This document shows positions 33,773-45,333 of a DNA stretch of 64,000 nt, piece after piece. The DNA lies in contig CM056875.1 in the NCBI GenBank assembly GCA_029876055.1, positions 2,108,001-2,172,000 on the forward strand, written 5' to 3'. Each line of letters starts with the position of its first letter. Position 1 is the stretch's first letter. The notes under the pieces were generated by a model. The model searched no databases, was not told where the DNA came from, and worked only from the letters and a program-made list of their open reading frames with translations. Position numbers and translations under genes: made by a program. The stretch is from Madurella fahalii (lineage: Eukaryota > Ascomycota > Sordariomycetes > Sordariales).

Positions 33773-34963
33773 ATGAAAGAGATGCTGACTCCGAGCGCGA
33801 GCTTCCCGCTGGGTAGCAAAAGTGACAGGACTCGCTTATTACTCCTCTTTACGTACTGCTACACCCTCCTAACGTCGCCTTTTCTGCTTGCTCGCTTCGC
33901 CCTCGACGTATTTTTGTGTTTGTTCCCATGGACGCGGCCGACGAAAGAGTGGTCACTTAACCAAGCGGCCCGTATGCGGGTTGTCAGGCTGGTCCTTCTC
34001 TACTGGTCTCGCCTGCGCTGGGGAGACCGACTGACACTCCACGCCCGCGGGGAACGCAACCGGTTCGAAGTGGTGCATCCACGATCGTCGAAGCTCTACA
34101 AAGACGCCCTGTCTGACCCAGTCATCAAACCCGAGGCCATTGGGACAACATGGACACCGGCACGGCCGCCACCTCCAGCACTGATACGGCCTGAGCTGAC
34201 CGTGGCGCTGCACTTCCACGGCGGCGGGTTCGCCATCGGCAACGGGCGCGACGAGGACACGGGATATCTCGCGCGGACCCTGATACAGCATATGGGCTGC
34301 AGGTTCGTCTGCACGCCGCAATACCGGCTCTCCAGCGGCAGCAGCAACGGGCGATTCCCGGCCCCGGTGCAAGACGCTCTGACGGCCTATCTCTGGCTGC
34401 TCCACGAGAAGGGCATCCCGGCCCGTCAAATGGTCCTGTCGGGCGACTCGGCGGGCGGCACCATTGCTCTCGGCCTGTTGCGGTACCTCCACGAGCGCGG
34501 TGCCGAACTGGGCATCCCGGCCCCGGGCGCCGTCGCGCTCTGGTCGCCGTGGGTGGACGTGGCTGCGGCCCTCCACCAGGACATGCGCCACTCTCCCAAC
34601 TACAGAACCGACTACCTCAACAAGGAATTCGGCCAGTGGGGTGCCGCCTCGGTTTCGGGCTACGGGGCGGTCGACCCCTCGGGACCGTACCTGTCCCCGC
34701 TGCACCACCCGTTCCAGCCGCCGGTGGCCGGCTTGCCCATGTTTGTGCATGGCGGGGACCGAGAGGTGCTCTGGGACGACATCCAATTCGTGGCGCAACG
34801 CTACGGGGACACGGGCTGGAAGGTACACCTGGATGGGTCGAGGCACTGCCCCCATGACATCCTCTTGCTGGGTTCTAGGATTGGGTTTGAGAGGGAGGCC
34901 GAGGCGGCGGCGAGAGAAGCACGGGAGTTCCTCTTGGCAACGACAGACATGAAGCTCAGGTAG
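33773..34963 (+). CDS. HSL-type alpha/beta hydrolase (esterase/lipase)
   Basis: An intronless gene of 396 residues counted from the ATG at 33773; an in-frame ATG at 33689 would add 28 residues of poor quality. Residues about 20-55 form a membrane segment (LLLLFTYCYTLLTS onward). The oxyanion motif HGGG is at 149-152. The nucleophile Ser226 sits in GDSAG. An acidic residue follows in the EVLWDD segment (about 330-336), and the catalytic His is about 361 in CPHD. These are the marks of the hormone-sensitive-lipase family (alpha/beta hydrolase fold 3). It would hydrolyse esters of lipophilic compounds. Next to a Baeyer-Villiger-type enzyme, it is a natural candidate to cleave that enzyme's ester product. 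Confidence 0.93.
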   Translation: MKEMLTPSASFPLGSKSDRTRLLLLFTYCYTLLTSPFLLARFALDVFLCLFPWTRPTKEWSLNQAARMRVVRLVLLYWSRLRWGDRLTLHARGERNRFEVVHPRSSKLYKDALSDPVIKPEAIGTTWTPARPPPPALIRPELTVALHFHGGGFAIGNGRDEDTGYLARTLIQHMGCRFVCTPQYRLSSGSSNGRFPAPVQDALTAYLWLLHEKGIPARQMVLSGDSAGGTIALGLLRYLHERGAELGIPAPGAVALWSPWVDVAAALHQDMRHSPNYRTDYLNKEFGQWGAASVSGYGAVDPSGPYLSPLHHPFQPPVAGLPMFVHGGDREVLWDDIQFVAQRYGDTGWKVHLDGSRHCPHDILLLGSRIGFEREAEAAAREAREFLLATTDMKLR

Positions 34964-36209
34964 CTTGGTTTCGCGGGCAGGTGGGCGGAGAGGTCCGGGT
35001 TGGGTATCCTTGATGTGGAATAGCTTCCGATGTGATACGTGTACGTAATCGGCAGAGTGAGGAAATACGAATGCATTCATCACAAAGAGATCCAACATCG
35101 TCCCCGCGAACCTCACATGATAGATACATGACTTGGGGCGGGACGCGCCGAGGTAAGTGTAGCTAGTTTCGTGGAATGGATAACGGCAATGCGACGAGCG
35201 GGGGGGAGGGGGTTCTTGGTTTAGGGGATAAGAAAAATAAATAAAATAATAACTAATAATAAAATTCCCAAGTCGAAGCCGTGAAAAGCCAGGGGGTTTG
35301 TTGAAGTCGGTCGTGCGGGGTGCGGAGTGCAGAATGCGGAGAATGCGGAGCATGAGGGACAGGTAATGTGCGATGAACTGTGTTCCCTTTTGGGTTTAGT
35401 TTCCGAGCTGCTGTGCCATTGCATGGTTCCAGGACCCCACCTTCTTCCCCCACGCCAGCCAAGACAGTTACTACGTACTACTACTACCTTTGCACAATTC
35501 ACGGCGGGTACGTGTAGCAATCACCAGCTTCCACAACAGCCATGATGTCAGACTGGCGACCTACGCGGCGGTGACGCGACGCCGACGATGCCCGCTCCTT
35601 CGGTGCTTGACGCTGCTCGCGGGTGCCTCCGCCGCCTCGGGATCCACCAGACCACCACAGAAAAGACACCGAATTGTACGGGTATCGTATCATGTATGGA
35701 GCACATGTGCCTGCTAAATAGCCCGAACTGTACTGAGTTTGCGACCCAGGACCCATATTGTGGAATCCTGGCGCCACTCAGGCATCCTAACCCCCGGGCA
35801 ACAACGAGGACCCTGGATTGCTCCCAATCCTCGGGTGCCACCGGTCGCCTGGCATTTGGCGATCGGCTTGCGAGTTGCATCGAGTCCTACCCAGAGGTGC
35901 GTGCAAAGAGCCTATACGTACCAATTGTGGGTGGCGACGGTCCGATACAGGTGATGTCCAGGCATGAGGGACCAAGCCTCGGCAATGTTTTTCGTAGTGT
36001 TCATTTCGGCCTTCGTTTCCCATTCCGAGACACAGTCATGAGAACACGAAGTCGTGGATGCCTGTCGCTGTACCAATTACCGGCCTTGAGTTCTAGTAGA
36101 ATAGGTAAGCAAGGTCCAAGTGTCCCTGGGGCGACACACTGGTTTGCTGCTGAGCTCCATCACTTTGTTACACGTCTCCGAGAGCCTTTTCAGATCTCGC
36201 TGCACCACC
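34964..36209. other. Spacer between hydrolase and flavin monooxygenase
   Basis: About 1.2 kb. It includes an AT-rich stretch near 35225-35270. Open frames on both strands lack recognisable protein features. The monooxygenase promoter should lie in the last part. Confidence 0.5.
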
Positions 36210-37688
36210 ATGGCCAACGGCATCCCCAACGGGCGGCTTGATGACGACGGCCAGTTCTTCGACATCGTCATCATTGGCGCCGGTATCTCAGGCATCAACG
36301 CCGCGTACCGCATCCAAACCGAAGGGCCGGCCGACATAAGCTATGCTATTCTAGAGGGCCGGGACTCGCTCGGAGGAACTTGGGACTTGTTTCGTTATCC
36401 CGGCATCCGATCAGACTCGGACATCTTCACCTTTGGGTTTCACTGGAGTCCGTGGAAGCACAATGTCTCGCTCGCATCCGCCGACCAGATCAAAACCTAC
36501 ATGACGCAATCTGCCGAGTCCCAGGGCATTGACCAGCACATCCTCTACCGCCACAGCGTAGTGTCGGCAAACTGGAGCTCGGCAGAACAGATCTGGAAGC
36601 TTCAGGTTGCTGTGGCCGGACAAGACCAGCCCGTCATGTTCCGGTCACGCTTCCTGCTGCTGGGCACGGGCTACTACGACTACGAGAAGCCTCTCGAGGC
36701 GGTGATTCCGGGCATCGAGAACTTTGCCGGCCAGGTAATCCACCCGCAGTTCTGGCCCAAGGACTACGACTACACCGGCAAGGATGTCGTGATCATTGGC
36801 AGCGGCGCCACTGCTGTCACCCTTCTCCCATCCATGGCCGAGAAGGCCAAGCACGTCACAATGCTGCAGAGAAGCCCCGGCTATGTGTTTTCCCTGCCGT
36901 CAAACAGCATCTTCTCGACACTGCTTTTCGCCATTCTCCCGCTCAGCCTTGCTCACTACCTTAACCGCATCATGTGGCTCTTCAGGAGCCACCTGACCAC
37001 CGTGCTCTGTCGGACGTGGCCCGGCCTGGCCAAGCTGATCATCAAGCGCCTGACCATCAAGCAGCTGCCGCCCGACATCCCGTGGGACCCCAACTTCAAG
37101 CCGCGATACAACCCGTGGGAACAGCGTTTCTGCGCCTGTGTCGATGGCGACTTCTTTGCCGCGCTCCGGTCCGGCAAGGCCGATGTGGTCACGGACACCA
37201 TCAAGACCACCACCGACGAGACGGTCGAGCTGGACTCGGGCAAGAGCCTCCGCCCGGATGTGATCGTCACTGCCACGGGGCTGAAGCTCCGGTTCGGCGG
37301 CGGAATCCGGTTCGCGGTTGACGGCCGGCCGTTCAAGTGGTCCGACAAGTTTGCGTGGCGCGCGGCCATGCTGCAGGACGTGCCCAACCTGCTCTTCCTG
37401 ACGGGCTACGAGACGGCATCGTGGACGCTGGGCGCCGATGTCAGTGCGCGCTTGTTCGTGCGCATCCTCCGGGAGATGCGGGCGAGGGGGGCTACAGTGG
37501 CGGTGCCGCGGCCGTCGCGGCCCATGCCGGAGAATCCCATGATGACGTTGACATCGACTTATCTCAAACCGGCGAGGGATGTGCTGCCCAAGGCCGGGAC
37601 CGGGGTCTGGGCGGCGAAGACGAACTACTTTGCGGATATGGCTAGGGCGAACTGGGGCAGCCTATCGGCCGATTTGGAGTTCTCGTAG
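36210..37688 (+). CDS. Baeyer-Villiger-type FAD monooxygenase (EthA-like)
   Basis: An intronless gene of 492 residues; the ATG at 36210 (CACCACCATGG) is the best start. The FAD loop GAGISG is at 23-28, then GGTWDLFRYPGIRSDSD, a signature of the EthA branch. The sequence FAGQVIHPQFWP at 172-183 matches the Baeyer-Villiger fingerprint FxGxxxHxxxWP exactly. A second nucleotide loop GSGATA (197-202) binds NADPH. Such enzymes insert oxygen next to a ketone to form an ester or lactone, or oxidise sulfur. A hydrophobic stretch at about 225-260 may contact membrane or substrate. The lack of introns and closeness to bacterial EthA proteins would be compatible with old transfer from bacteria, which is not shown here. 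Neighbouring SDR and esterase would supply ketone and remove ester. Confidence 0.95.
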   Translation: MANGIPNGRLDDDGQFFDIVIIGAGISGINAAYRIQTEGPADISYAILEGRDSLGGTWDLFRYPGIRSDSDIFTFGFHWSPWKHNVSLASADQIKTYMTQSAESQGIDQHILYRHSVVSANWSSAEQIWKLQVAVAGQDQPVMFRSRFLLLGTGYYDYEKPLEAVIPGIENFAGQVIHPQFWPKDYDYTGKDVVIIGSGATAVTLLPSMAEKAKHVTMLQRSPGYVFSLPSNSIFSTLLFAILPLSLAHYLNRIMWLFRSHLTTVLCRTWPGLAKLIIKRLTIKQLPPDIPWDPNFKPRYNPWEQRFCACVDGDFFAALRSGKADVVTDTIKTTTDETVELDSGKSLRPDVIVTATGLKLRFGGGIRFAVDGRPFKWSDKFAWRAAMLQDVPNLLFLTGYETASWTLGADVSARLFVRILREMRARGATVAVPRPSRPMPENPMMTLTSTYLKPARDVLPKAGTGVWAAKTNYFADMARANWGSLSADLEFS

Positions 37689-38410
37689 GCACTGTACACT
37701 TGATAGCCAATAGGGGTAGTAGATAAAAACAGAGCTCTGATTTCCCTTGATGACACTACGTAAGATAGGTACCACTAGCAAAGGTTGTGTGGTTTTCACC
37801 TAATCTACTCCCGGCCTCTGAGGCATGTGAGTCGGTACTATACTTACCTAAATACCCCTGTTAACACGATGTCTACGTATAGTACTGTACAAGTCGCCCG
37901 TGAGCAGCCAATGCCATGCTTGCCTTGTGCGCGTGTCGTTGATCTCGTCGCGAATCACCCCTGTCCCAATCGTTCCCAGCGGGGGTCGTCTGCCACTCTA
38001 ACCCACTCAGTCTGCAAGAGCTCGAGATCTTTGCCTGAGTGCGGGGTGCAGAAGCGCGCAGCGACCTACATACTTGACATACAGTTCCCACTTATCCGAA
38101 TTAGGGGTTGCCTTCCGAGCCCTGCCTCCGGATTTGACGGTCCTTGGCACCAGGGACTCTTCGTTGAAACATGAGATATCAGCTCCGCTTAGACGCTCTA
38201 ACTAATGGCGGGGGAATAGCAGTCAGCAGCAAGCTTTCAGACCCTCACATGGTCAAACCAACTAGTAGGTAGGCTGCTCTCTCGATGGTAAAATATCGAT
38301 CCCAACATTGATCTTGCACACAGCTGCTTCCAGACGGCCCGTCCTGACGTCACTACCACTAGTACTACTAGCTGACAACCTTGCCAACGTCTCTGAAGCT
38401 GAACTTCAAC
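37689..38410. other. Spacer between monooxygenase and Sec14-like gene
   Basis: About 0.7 kb with no supported gene; expected to hold the promoter of the Sec14-like gene. Confidence 0.5.
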
Positions 38411-39674
38411 ATGTCCAAAGACACCGTGATCATCCCTCCTGGGCATCTCGGCAACCTGACGGCCGAAGAGGAGCGCAAGTTACAGGAGGCATGGATCCAT
38501 CTCCTCCGGCTTTGCGGCGTCAAAGAGAGCATCCACCATGAGACGCCGGATCGGACACACGAATTCCAGGAGCACCTAAATGACAAGTCGGCCGACGGCT
38601 TCCGACAGCGGCTGTGGAGCTTCATACTCGCGGACCACCCAGACGTGCTGGTGCTTCGCTTCCTCCGTGCCCGCAAGTGGGACGTGCAAAAGGCCCTGGC
38701 CATGCTCGTGTCTGCCGTCAACTGGCGCCACGGGCGGCGGCTCGAGGACGATATTATCCGCAAGGGCGACAGTGTCGGCATGACCAAAGAGCAGACGGCC
38801 GACGAGAAAAGCTTCATGGCGCAGTACCACTCGGGCAAGGCATACGTCCGCGGCACTGACAATGAGGGCCGCCCCGTTTTTATCATCAAGGTTCGCCTGC
38901 ACGACCCGAAGCTGCAGTCGCCCGAGTCCATGGAGATGTTCGTCCTGCACAACATCGAGACCATCAGGAGCATGATCCGGCACCCGAACGAGAAGTCTTG
39001 CCTAATCTTCGATCTCACCGGATTCGGGCTCAAGAACATGGACTTCCACGTCGTCAAGTTTCTGGTTCAAGTTTTTGAGGCGAGGTACCCGGAATATCTG
39101 GGCGTAGTGCTCGTCCACAACGCGCCGTTCATATTTTGGGGTCAGTCACACAGCTTCTCCCAGCCCAACCCAACCCAACCCAACATACCGTACTTTGGAG
39201 AGACTTCTTTAATACTAACCGTGCGAGAATGCAGGAGTCTGGAACATAATTAAACCGTGGCTGGACCCAGTCATCGCATCCAAGATCAACTTCACAAGCG
39301 GCAACGCAGGTCTGGCACGCTTCATTGCGCAGGAGAACCTGCAAAAGTGCTACGGCGGCAAGGACAACTGGGAGTACAAGTACATCGAGCCGGTGGAATG
39401 GGAGAACGAGCGGATGCAGTCAGAGAAGAAGGAGGAGGTTCAAGCTGAACGGAGTGAGCTCATTCGCCAGTTTGAGCAGCTGTCACTTGAATGGGTCAAG
39501 GCGAAGCCCGGTTCAGATGATGCCAAGCAGAAAGTCACCGAGAGGCGTGAGTTGGCAGAGCGGTTACGCGAGAGCCACTGGAAGCTGGATCCATACGTTC
39601 GGGCAAGGACGTACTATCACCGAGCAGGTGTGATTGACGCTCTCGGTGCAGTGGATTTCAAGGCAGCGAAATAG
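38411..39674 (+). CDS. Sec14/CRAL-TRIO lipid-transfer protein
   Basis: Two exons (38411-39140, 39235-39674) give 389 residues. The N-terminal CRAL-TRIO-N helices include VLRFLRARKWDVQKAL (about residues 79-94). The lipid-binding domain covers about 130-300, with CLIFDLTGFGLKNMDF and RYPEYLGVVLVHNAPFIFWG typical of Sec14 proteins. The C-terminal part is charged and helical. The 94-nt intron has a perfect TACTAAC branch site and contains four CCCAA units. Proteins of this family exchange phosphatidylinositol and other lipids between membranes or carry hydrophobic ligands. It lies last in the enzyme neighbourhood and could present or move a lipophilic substrate, but a general lipid role is equally likely. 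Confidence 0.93.
39164..39184. repeat. CCCAA pentanucleotide run in Sec14-like intron
   Basis: Four tandem CCCAA units lie in the intron of the Sec14-like gene. A similar three-unit run occurs at about 45484-45500. Confidence 0.6.
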
Positions 39675-40566
39675 GAGGTACTACTAAGTGACTTCCTGCG
39701 AGACCAGGCCCTAGGTTGGGATGTCCAGTTGGTTTGGTCATGTCGGGGTAAACATCTTCTGTCTGCCCTAGTCAATGGATTGGTGTTCCGATACCTGTAC
39801 TATTAGTTGTTCAGCATGAACCTGACGGATGAGAAACGGAGAACACTAAATAAGGTACCTAGGGTACCTTACTATTGCTTGTAGGAAAAAGCTTGTCACT
39901 GTACGATTTGCACAGGCTAGATCGCACCAAATGTTAGCCTCGTTGCCGCAAAGGTTGGAAGCAGGACAGAAACAGTCACCATTGGTAAACCAAACCGATG
40001 ACCATTTTGCGAGGTGCATAGCCCGCCTCTCAGGTGGTAAGCCGAGCCGGGTCAGGAAGACCTCACGCTAATACCTCAATGCCTTGGAAACGCACATACC
40101 GTACAGATACGGAGTCATGCGGGGTAGCATCGATCTGTGGGGTATCCTACACTACTCGGGTCTCCGTACCCCAGATTACATTGCACCCCGATCCCCCGAT
40201 CCCGGGGGTGGCCGGGGGTGTGGCGGGGGGCCCAAGGGGGAAGATGCTTGGCACCCACCCACTTTGGACTTTGGAGAAAGCAGTTCGTGCCTCGGATGTA
40301 AGCCCTAGAGCAAGGACCCGGTGTGGGTGGCAGGTCTGCCATGTTCGTTGGAAGATCCTAAGCCAAATTCGATGAAGCCAATAAGTACTCGGCTTGGAAA
40401 TAACTTGGCTTCGTCCTTTTTGCTCCCGGGTCGCGACCTAAGCCTCTGAACCCCGTCCATCCTCACTCCGCGGCTCTGGGTGGGGTCTGTCCCAGATAAA
40501 CCTTCTTCTCAACCTATCTCCTGGGACGCAATATAGGCACGTCAACTTCATCCGCACCACGCCACC
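39675..40566. other. Spacer before the secreted repeat protein
   Basis: About 0.9 kb. A C/G-rich run near 40190-40235 (CCCCGATCCC, GGGGGTGGCC) is notable. No gene is supported; the promoter of the next gene is expected here. Confidence 0.5.
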
Positions 40567-42773
40567 ATGCGGTTCTCCAAGCTGCTCATTGCGGCCTCGG
40601 CCCCCGTCGGCCTCCTCGCGAGCGGTTCCCCTGACCAAATCTCTCCGGGAGAGCTTGTTGCGCTCCTGGACAAGCACAACTTGGCCATCGTTCCCAAGTC
40701 GGAACTGACAGACGCACTGACCGAGCTTACCGCCCTCCTCAAAAGCCAGCGGGAGCAGCCACGCCACTTCACCCCCAAATTCGTGAGGCGGAACATCACA
40801 ACAACAGACTCCGGCTCTAGCTCCGATTCCAGCTCCAGCGATGCGGTGCACACGGAAGAGTTTGTCGCTATGGGCGATTTTGGGGATGCGCTCAGAGGTA
40901 TCTTCAAGCCGCTTGAGGATTTCATCGAGACCCTGAAAGCCCTGGGAGACCTGCTCACAGCCGAGTTCTTCAACGGCTTCCGCGATGCGATGATCTATCT
41001 CGCCCAGACTCTGGAGCCGCCCGCGCCAGCCTTGATACAGAGCCTTTTGCAGAAGGGCGGACCGCTAATCGACCTGCTCGCCGAACTCGATCTCAAGGGC
41101 CTCCTGGACCAGATCAAGGATGTCGATCTCGGCGGCCTTCTCGAGGCGGTAGCCCCTCTCCTTGCTCCCGAGTCTATCCAAGGCATTGTAACTTTGTTGG
41201 ACAACGCCGGGGCCCTGCTCACGGCCGAGTTTGTGGAGCAGATTGGTAGCCTTCTAGGATCTGTTGGTCCCTTGCTCGAGAAGATTACGCCCTTGCTTGA
41301 CACGCTTGCGGGTCTGGATCTGGAGGGCCTCTTGGATGCTGTCGGACCTCTGCTCGAGAAAGTCACGCCCCTGCTGGACAAGGTTACGTCCTTGCTCGAC
41401 AAACTCGCGGGTCTAGACCTGGAAGGCCTCTTGGATGCTGTCGGACCTCTGCTTACACCAGAGTCCGTCCAAGGCATCATAACATTACTGAATAATGCCG
41501 AGGCTCTACTGACAGCTGAGTTCGTCAACAGCATTGGCGGTCTTCTGGAGTCAGTTGGTCCACTGCTCGAGAAAGTCACGCCCTTGCTCGACAAGCTTGC
41601 TACCGTAGACCTCGAGGGGATTCTGGACGCCGTTGCACCTTTACTGACGCCCGAGTCTATCCAAGGAATCGTGGGCTTGCTCAACAACGCGGCGAACCTT
41701 CTGGACGCAAGCACAGTCGACAGCCTGAAAGGCTTGCTTACAACGGTCGGCCCGCTCCTTGATAGCCTCAGCGGACTCGACCTGGAATCCCTCCTCGCCC
41801 AGGTTGGGCCTCTCTTGGACGAGCTTGGCAAGCTAGATCTCCAGGGTCTGTTGGCTTCCGTCGGCCCGCTGCTCACCCCAGACTCCGTCGCGGGCATTGT
41901 CGGGCTTCTAGGCAACGCCGAGAATCTGCTCACGAGCGACTTCGTTGACAATACCAGGACATTGATCGGCGACGCGGTCCCGCTAATCTCAGCGCTCGCG
42001 GCCGTCAACCTGGCAGCTCTAATCAAGCAGCTACAACCCTTGCTTGACGCCCTCGGCCAGATCGATCTCGCAGCATTGCTCGAGCAAGTGTCGCCCCTCC
42101 TCGCGCAGTTCTCGCCTCTGCTCGAGGAGCTCGGCAAGATCGACCTGGCTCAGCTCGTCGGCCAACTGCTGCCTCTGCTAGGGATGCTGGGCGAACTCGA
42201 TATCCAGGCCATCCTCAGCGCCCTCTCGCCTTTGCTGACGGCCGAGACCATGTCGGGTGTCGTCAACCTGCTCGACAACGCCGGGGCCCTCCTGACGGCC
42301 AACTTCGTCAACCAGACACAGACGCTCATCGGCGGCGCGGTGCCTCTCATCAACGCCATCGACGGGGTCGACATCGGCGGGCTGTTCGAGATCATCCAGC
42401 CGCTGCTCAAGGAACTGGACGGCATCGATCTCAGCGGCCTGGTCGATGCCATCAAGCCGGTCCTCGAGGCCGTCAAGCAGATTGACGTCAAGGGCATCAT
42501 CGACCAGCTGATGCCGCTGCTCACACCGACCAGCATCAAGGCTATTATCGGACTTCTCAACAATGCAGGCTCGCTCTTGAGTACGACGTTTGTGACGCAA
42601 ACATCGGAGCTCATCGACGACGCCACACCGGTATGTTAAGTTTCTTTGTTCCTCTGTGTGCCTGGGTGTAATTAATTGGATTTCTTGGCTAATGTCTGAC
42701 TGTTTTGAAGCTTGTGGCAACAATCGCCGACCTCGTCCATGCGGTCTTGAAAGAGTTTGTAGGCAAGCGGTAA
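40567..42773 (+). CDS. Secreted leucine-rich internally repeated protein, function unknown
   Basis: Two exons (40567-42630, 42711-42773) give 708 residues. A signal peptide (MRFSKLLIAASAPVGLLASG) is followed by a variable Ser-rich stretch (about 75-95). From about residue 130 to the end the protein is built from amphipathic leucine-rich segments. A core with TPESxQGIVxLLNNAxxLL begins near residues 200, 297, 361, 437, 558 and 653; between cores lie variable numbers of a shorter unit of the form GPLLxKVTPLLDKLxxLDLxGLLDAV. No Cys-rich, catalytic or known binding motif is visible and there is no membrane anchor at the C-terminus. I do not recognise the family. The pattern suggests stacked amphipathic helices that could bind lipid or a surface; that is inference. 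DNA-level identity between some units points to recent duplication. Confidence 0.88.
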
Positions 42774-43903
42774 GGCTTGAGCAGGATGGATAGATTCAGC
42801 AAAATATGGGAATGGGCAATTTCATAGATGATACCTCGACCTCATTTGAGTGGACTGGTTGGTGGCATGGTGTCAGGTATCAAATTTACGTAGTGTCTAA
42901 TGCCTCTCCGTTATTGCTGCAACAGACGATGCTTTGAAAACAGAGCAGTGAATTCTCCTACTCTAATTACTACTCTGGATATACTGCTGTGAGCAGTGAA
43001 CCTAAAGTAGGTACTTACCTGGTTTACGTGGCGATCCAAGCACCCATTAATGACTGAGGTCCAGTCAGGATATCAAGGTACTGCTGCTTCTTCAACCACA
43101 ATTGGCGTCCAGCATGTGCGCAGCGAATAATTACCTTTTCCAATCCATATCTACCTTATACATATCGCTCTGCTGCGAGAGTTTGCTCAGCCTTCACCAG
43201 AACTATCCACGGCAATGGCAACCCGTCGCAAACAGGGCCGAGGCCATGTTCTGGTCTTCCAAAACGGGGTCAATCCGAACCAATTTTACGGGGATTAGCA
43301 ACACATCGGGGGTTCCAACAAATAAGATGCTTACCCACAGTTTTCTCTGGAGCAAAGCACCTCCCGACGAGGACCTCGTCACCTCGGCAGCGGAGTGCGG
43401 GGAAGATCGACACGACGGGAGTCACGCGATCGCTTGGGGGTTTGGAGAATACTACCTCATCTCCACATCGGCATATCGCAAGCTAAACCACTTTGAGGTG
43501 AACCCATTGAACCGAGAGCGCGTTATCGTGTGTCCCTGTCGGCTGCAGTGAGAGGACCTTGCTCTGCATACATGTGATGCGATGCAAAAGTAGGACAGTT
43601 CTTTTGGTAATTGCCATCACGGATAGTATCGCATCGTTACCACGCAATTCACTTGTTGGAATCAAGTACCGGACACCAGACCTGTGGTGATCTCCATCCA
43701 GTGCCGTTCAGGTTGTTGACGCCCGGTTATTCCCCTTAATGTACCATGCGTCTCAGTCGAGGCTGACAAGGCCACGGACCACGGTGTGTCGGTGCCTCTT
43801 TGCCTTGTTGACCAGTCGTGACAACACCAGCATTTACCACCAGCCCCAAACCTGAGGTTTCTTCGCCCTTGAATTCTCTCAACGAGTCTCTTGCCTCGAA
43901 GCC
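42774..43903. other. Spacer between repeat protein and DUF3712 gene
   Basis: About 1.1 kb. A plus-strand frame at 43102-43551 is open but has no recognisable feature and I do not call it. The promoter of the next gene should lie near its end. Confidence 0.45.
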
Positions 43904-45333
43904 ATGGCCACGCATCCCGGCGGAGGGCCGGAAAGCACCGCTGCAAATGGGGCAGAGCCTCGAGCGGACAATGTCCACGACGCTGCCTCGTCGTTCGATG
44001 ATGGTGTCCGCGACAAGGAACAGCCGGGTGCGGTTTCCATCTGGCAAAAAGTAAAGCAACATTTCCGGCGTAGATGGTGGATTTACCTGATTGTTGTTAT
44101 CATCTTGCTCACAATATTATTGCCCATCCTGTAAGCGCGTCTCCATGGCCGAAAACAGTCGATCTGAGTCTAACCACAGATTTAATTTCAAGGTTCAAAG
44201 TCATCATACCAGCCATCATTAGGAACATAGTCGATGACCAAGAGCTTCCCGTGAAAGGGGGCGCTCTCAACTTTACTGACCCAACGCGTCTGCACATCAC
44301 TCTCGACACCTCGCTGGACACCCCACTGGCTGTTAGGATCGATCCCCTCCCGCTCAGCTTACTCCGGCCAGCAGCCGACGGCGCTGCCGAGACGCCCTTT
44401 CTGACACTCCAGATGCCAGAGCAGTACATCAACCACGAAACCGACGTCCTCATTCCTAACCAAGTTGTTGATGTCTTGAATCACACCCAACTCGTCGCAT
44501 GGTTCAGCGAGTTCTTCGACAAGGAGGCAGTCGAGCTCCGCATCAAGGCCGACGGTCTGAGCGCACACCTTGGCGCTTTGGACTACCAAGTCGACCTGGA
44601 CAAGACCATAAAGGTACAAGGACTCAACTACCTGAAGGGCTTTGGCGTACGGGATATGCAGTTTACCATCCCGCCGGGGCCGTCCGGACACAACATGAGG
44701 GGCACCCTCGATATCCCCAACGCCGGGGTGCTGACGCTGGGGCTGGGCAACGTGACGTTCAACGTGATGGCTGGCGACATCAATCTGGGGATGGTGCGCA
44801 TCAACAACCTCGACCTGAAGCCGGGTAACAACACGTCGCCCTTCGAGGGCGACTTCTACTTTGACCAGCTGGTGCCCAACCTCGCCGCCTTCATGGAAAC
44901 GCAGCGCGATGCCCTCGCCAACGGCATGATCGAGCTCCACGCCGCGGGCAATTCCACCTTCCACAACGGCCAGCGCATCGGTTACGTCGAGGGCGTGCTC
45001 AACCAGAAGCGCATCCCTTTCCGCGTCCCGGCCACGACGCTGCTGCTTGATGTCCTCAGCGGCGTGCTGGCAGGCGGCACGAATGGTTCGGAGCTCCCTT
45101 TGCTGGACACACTCGGCAGTGTGTTGGGGAACACAACCCTGTTTGAGCAGATGCTGGGTCATTTTGAGGTTGGGAGTAGTGTTGGTAGTGGGGCCCAAGG
45201 TGAGGAGGGGAGCGGCGGTGCGGATGTTACCGAGACCGCCAAGATGAAGAGGACGGTGGCGCAAACGCTGGGGAGATCGATGCAGTTGAACGTTTTCAGG
45301 CTGGGCTTACGTACGTTGCGATCAAAGTTTTAA
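43904..45333 (+). CDS. DUF3712-family single-pass membrane protein
   Basis: Two exons (43904-44130, 44193-45333) give 455 residues. The N-terminus is short and cytosolic-looking with a basic patch (KQHFRRRWW), then one membrane segment at about residues 56-77 (WIYLIVVIILLTILLPIL). The rest is the extracytoplasmic DUF3712 domain: beta-rich, with LNYLKGFGVRD, GTLDIPNAGVLTLGLGNVTF and NNLDLKPGNN, and several N-glycosylation sites. This fungal family resembles the LEA-2/immunoglobulin-like beta sandwiches placed on vacuolar or plasma membranes, but its role is not established. The intron (44131-44192) lies right after the membrane segment. It follows the secreted repeat protein in the same orientation. 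Confidence 0.9.

Noticed and set aside
33953..35353. Long minus-strand open frame (466 codons)
   Set aside because: It overlaps the HSL-type hydrolase whose catalytic motifs are intact on the plus strand; the antisense protein has no recognisable feature.
40995..42137. Minus-strand open frame of 380 codons
   Set aside because: Antisense shadow of the leucine-repeat protein; its Ser/Arg repetitiveness is just the mirror of the repeats.
43102..43551. Plus-strand frame of 149 codons
   Set aside because: No domain, signal peptide or biased codon use; the first residues look like translated spacer.
44359..45264. Minus-strand open frame of 301 codons
   Set aside because: Antisense to the DUF3712 gene, with His/Val/Gln-rich composition and no domain.
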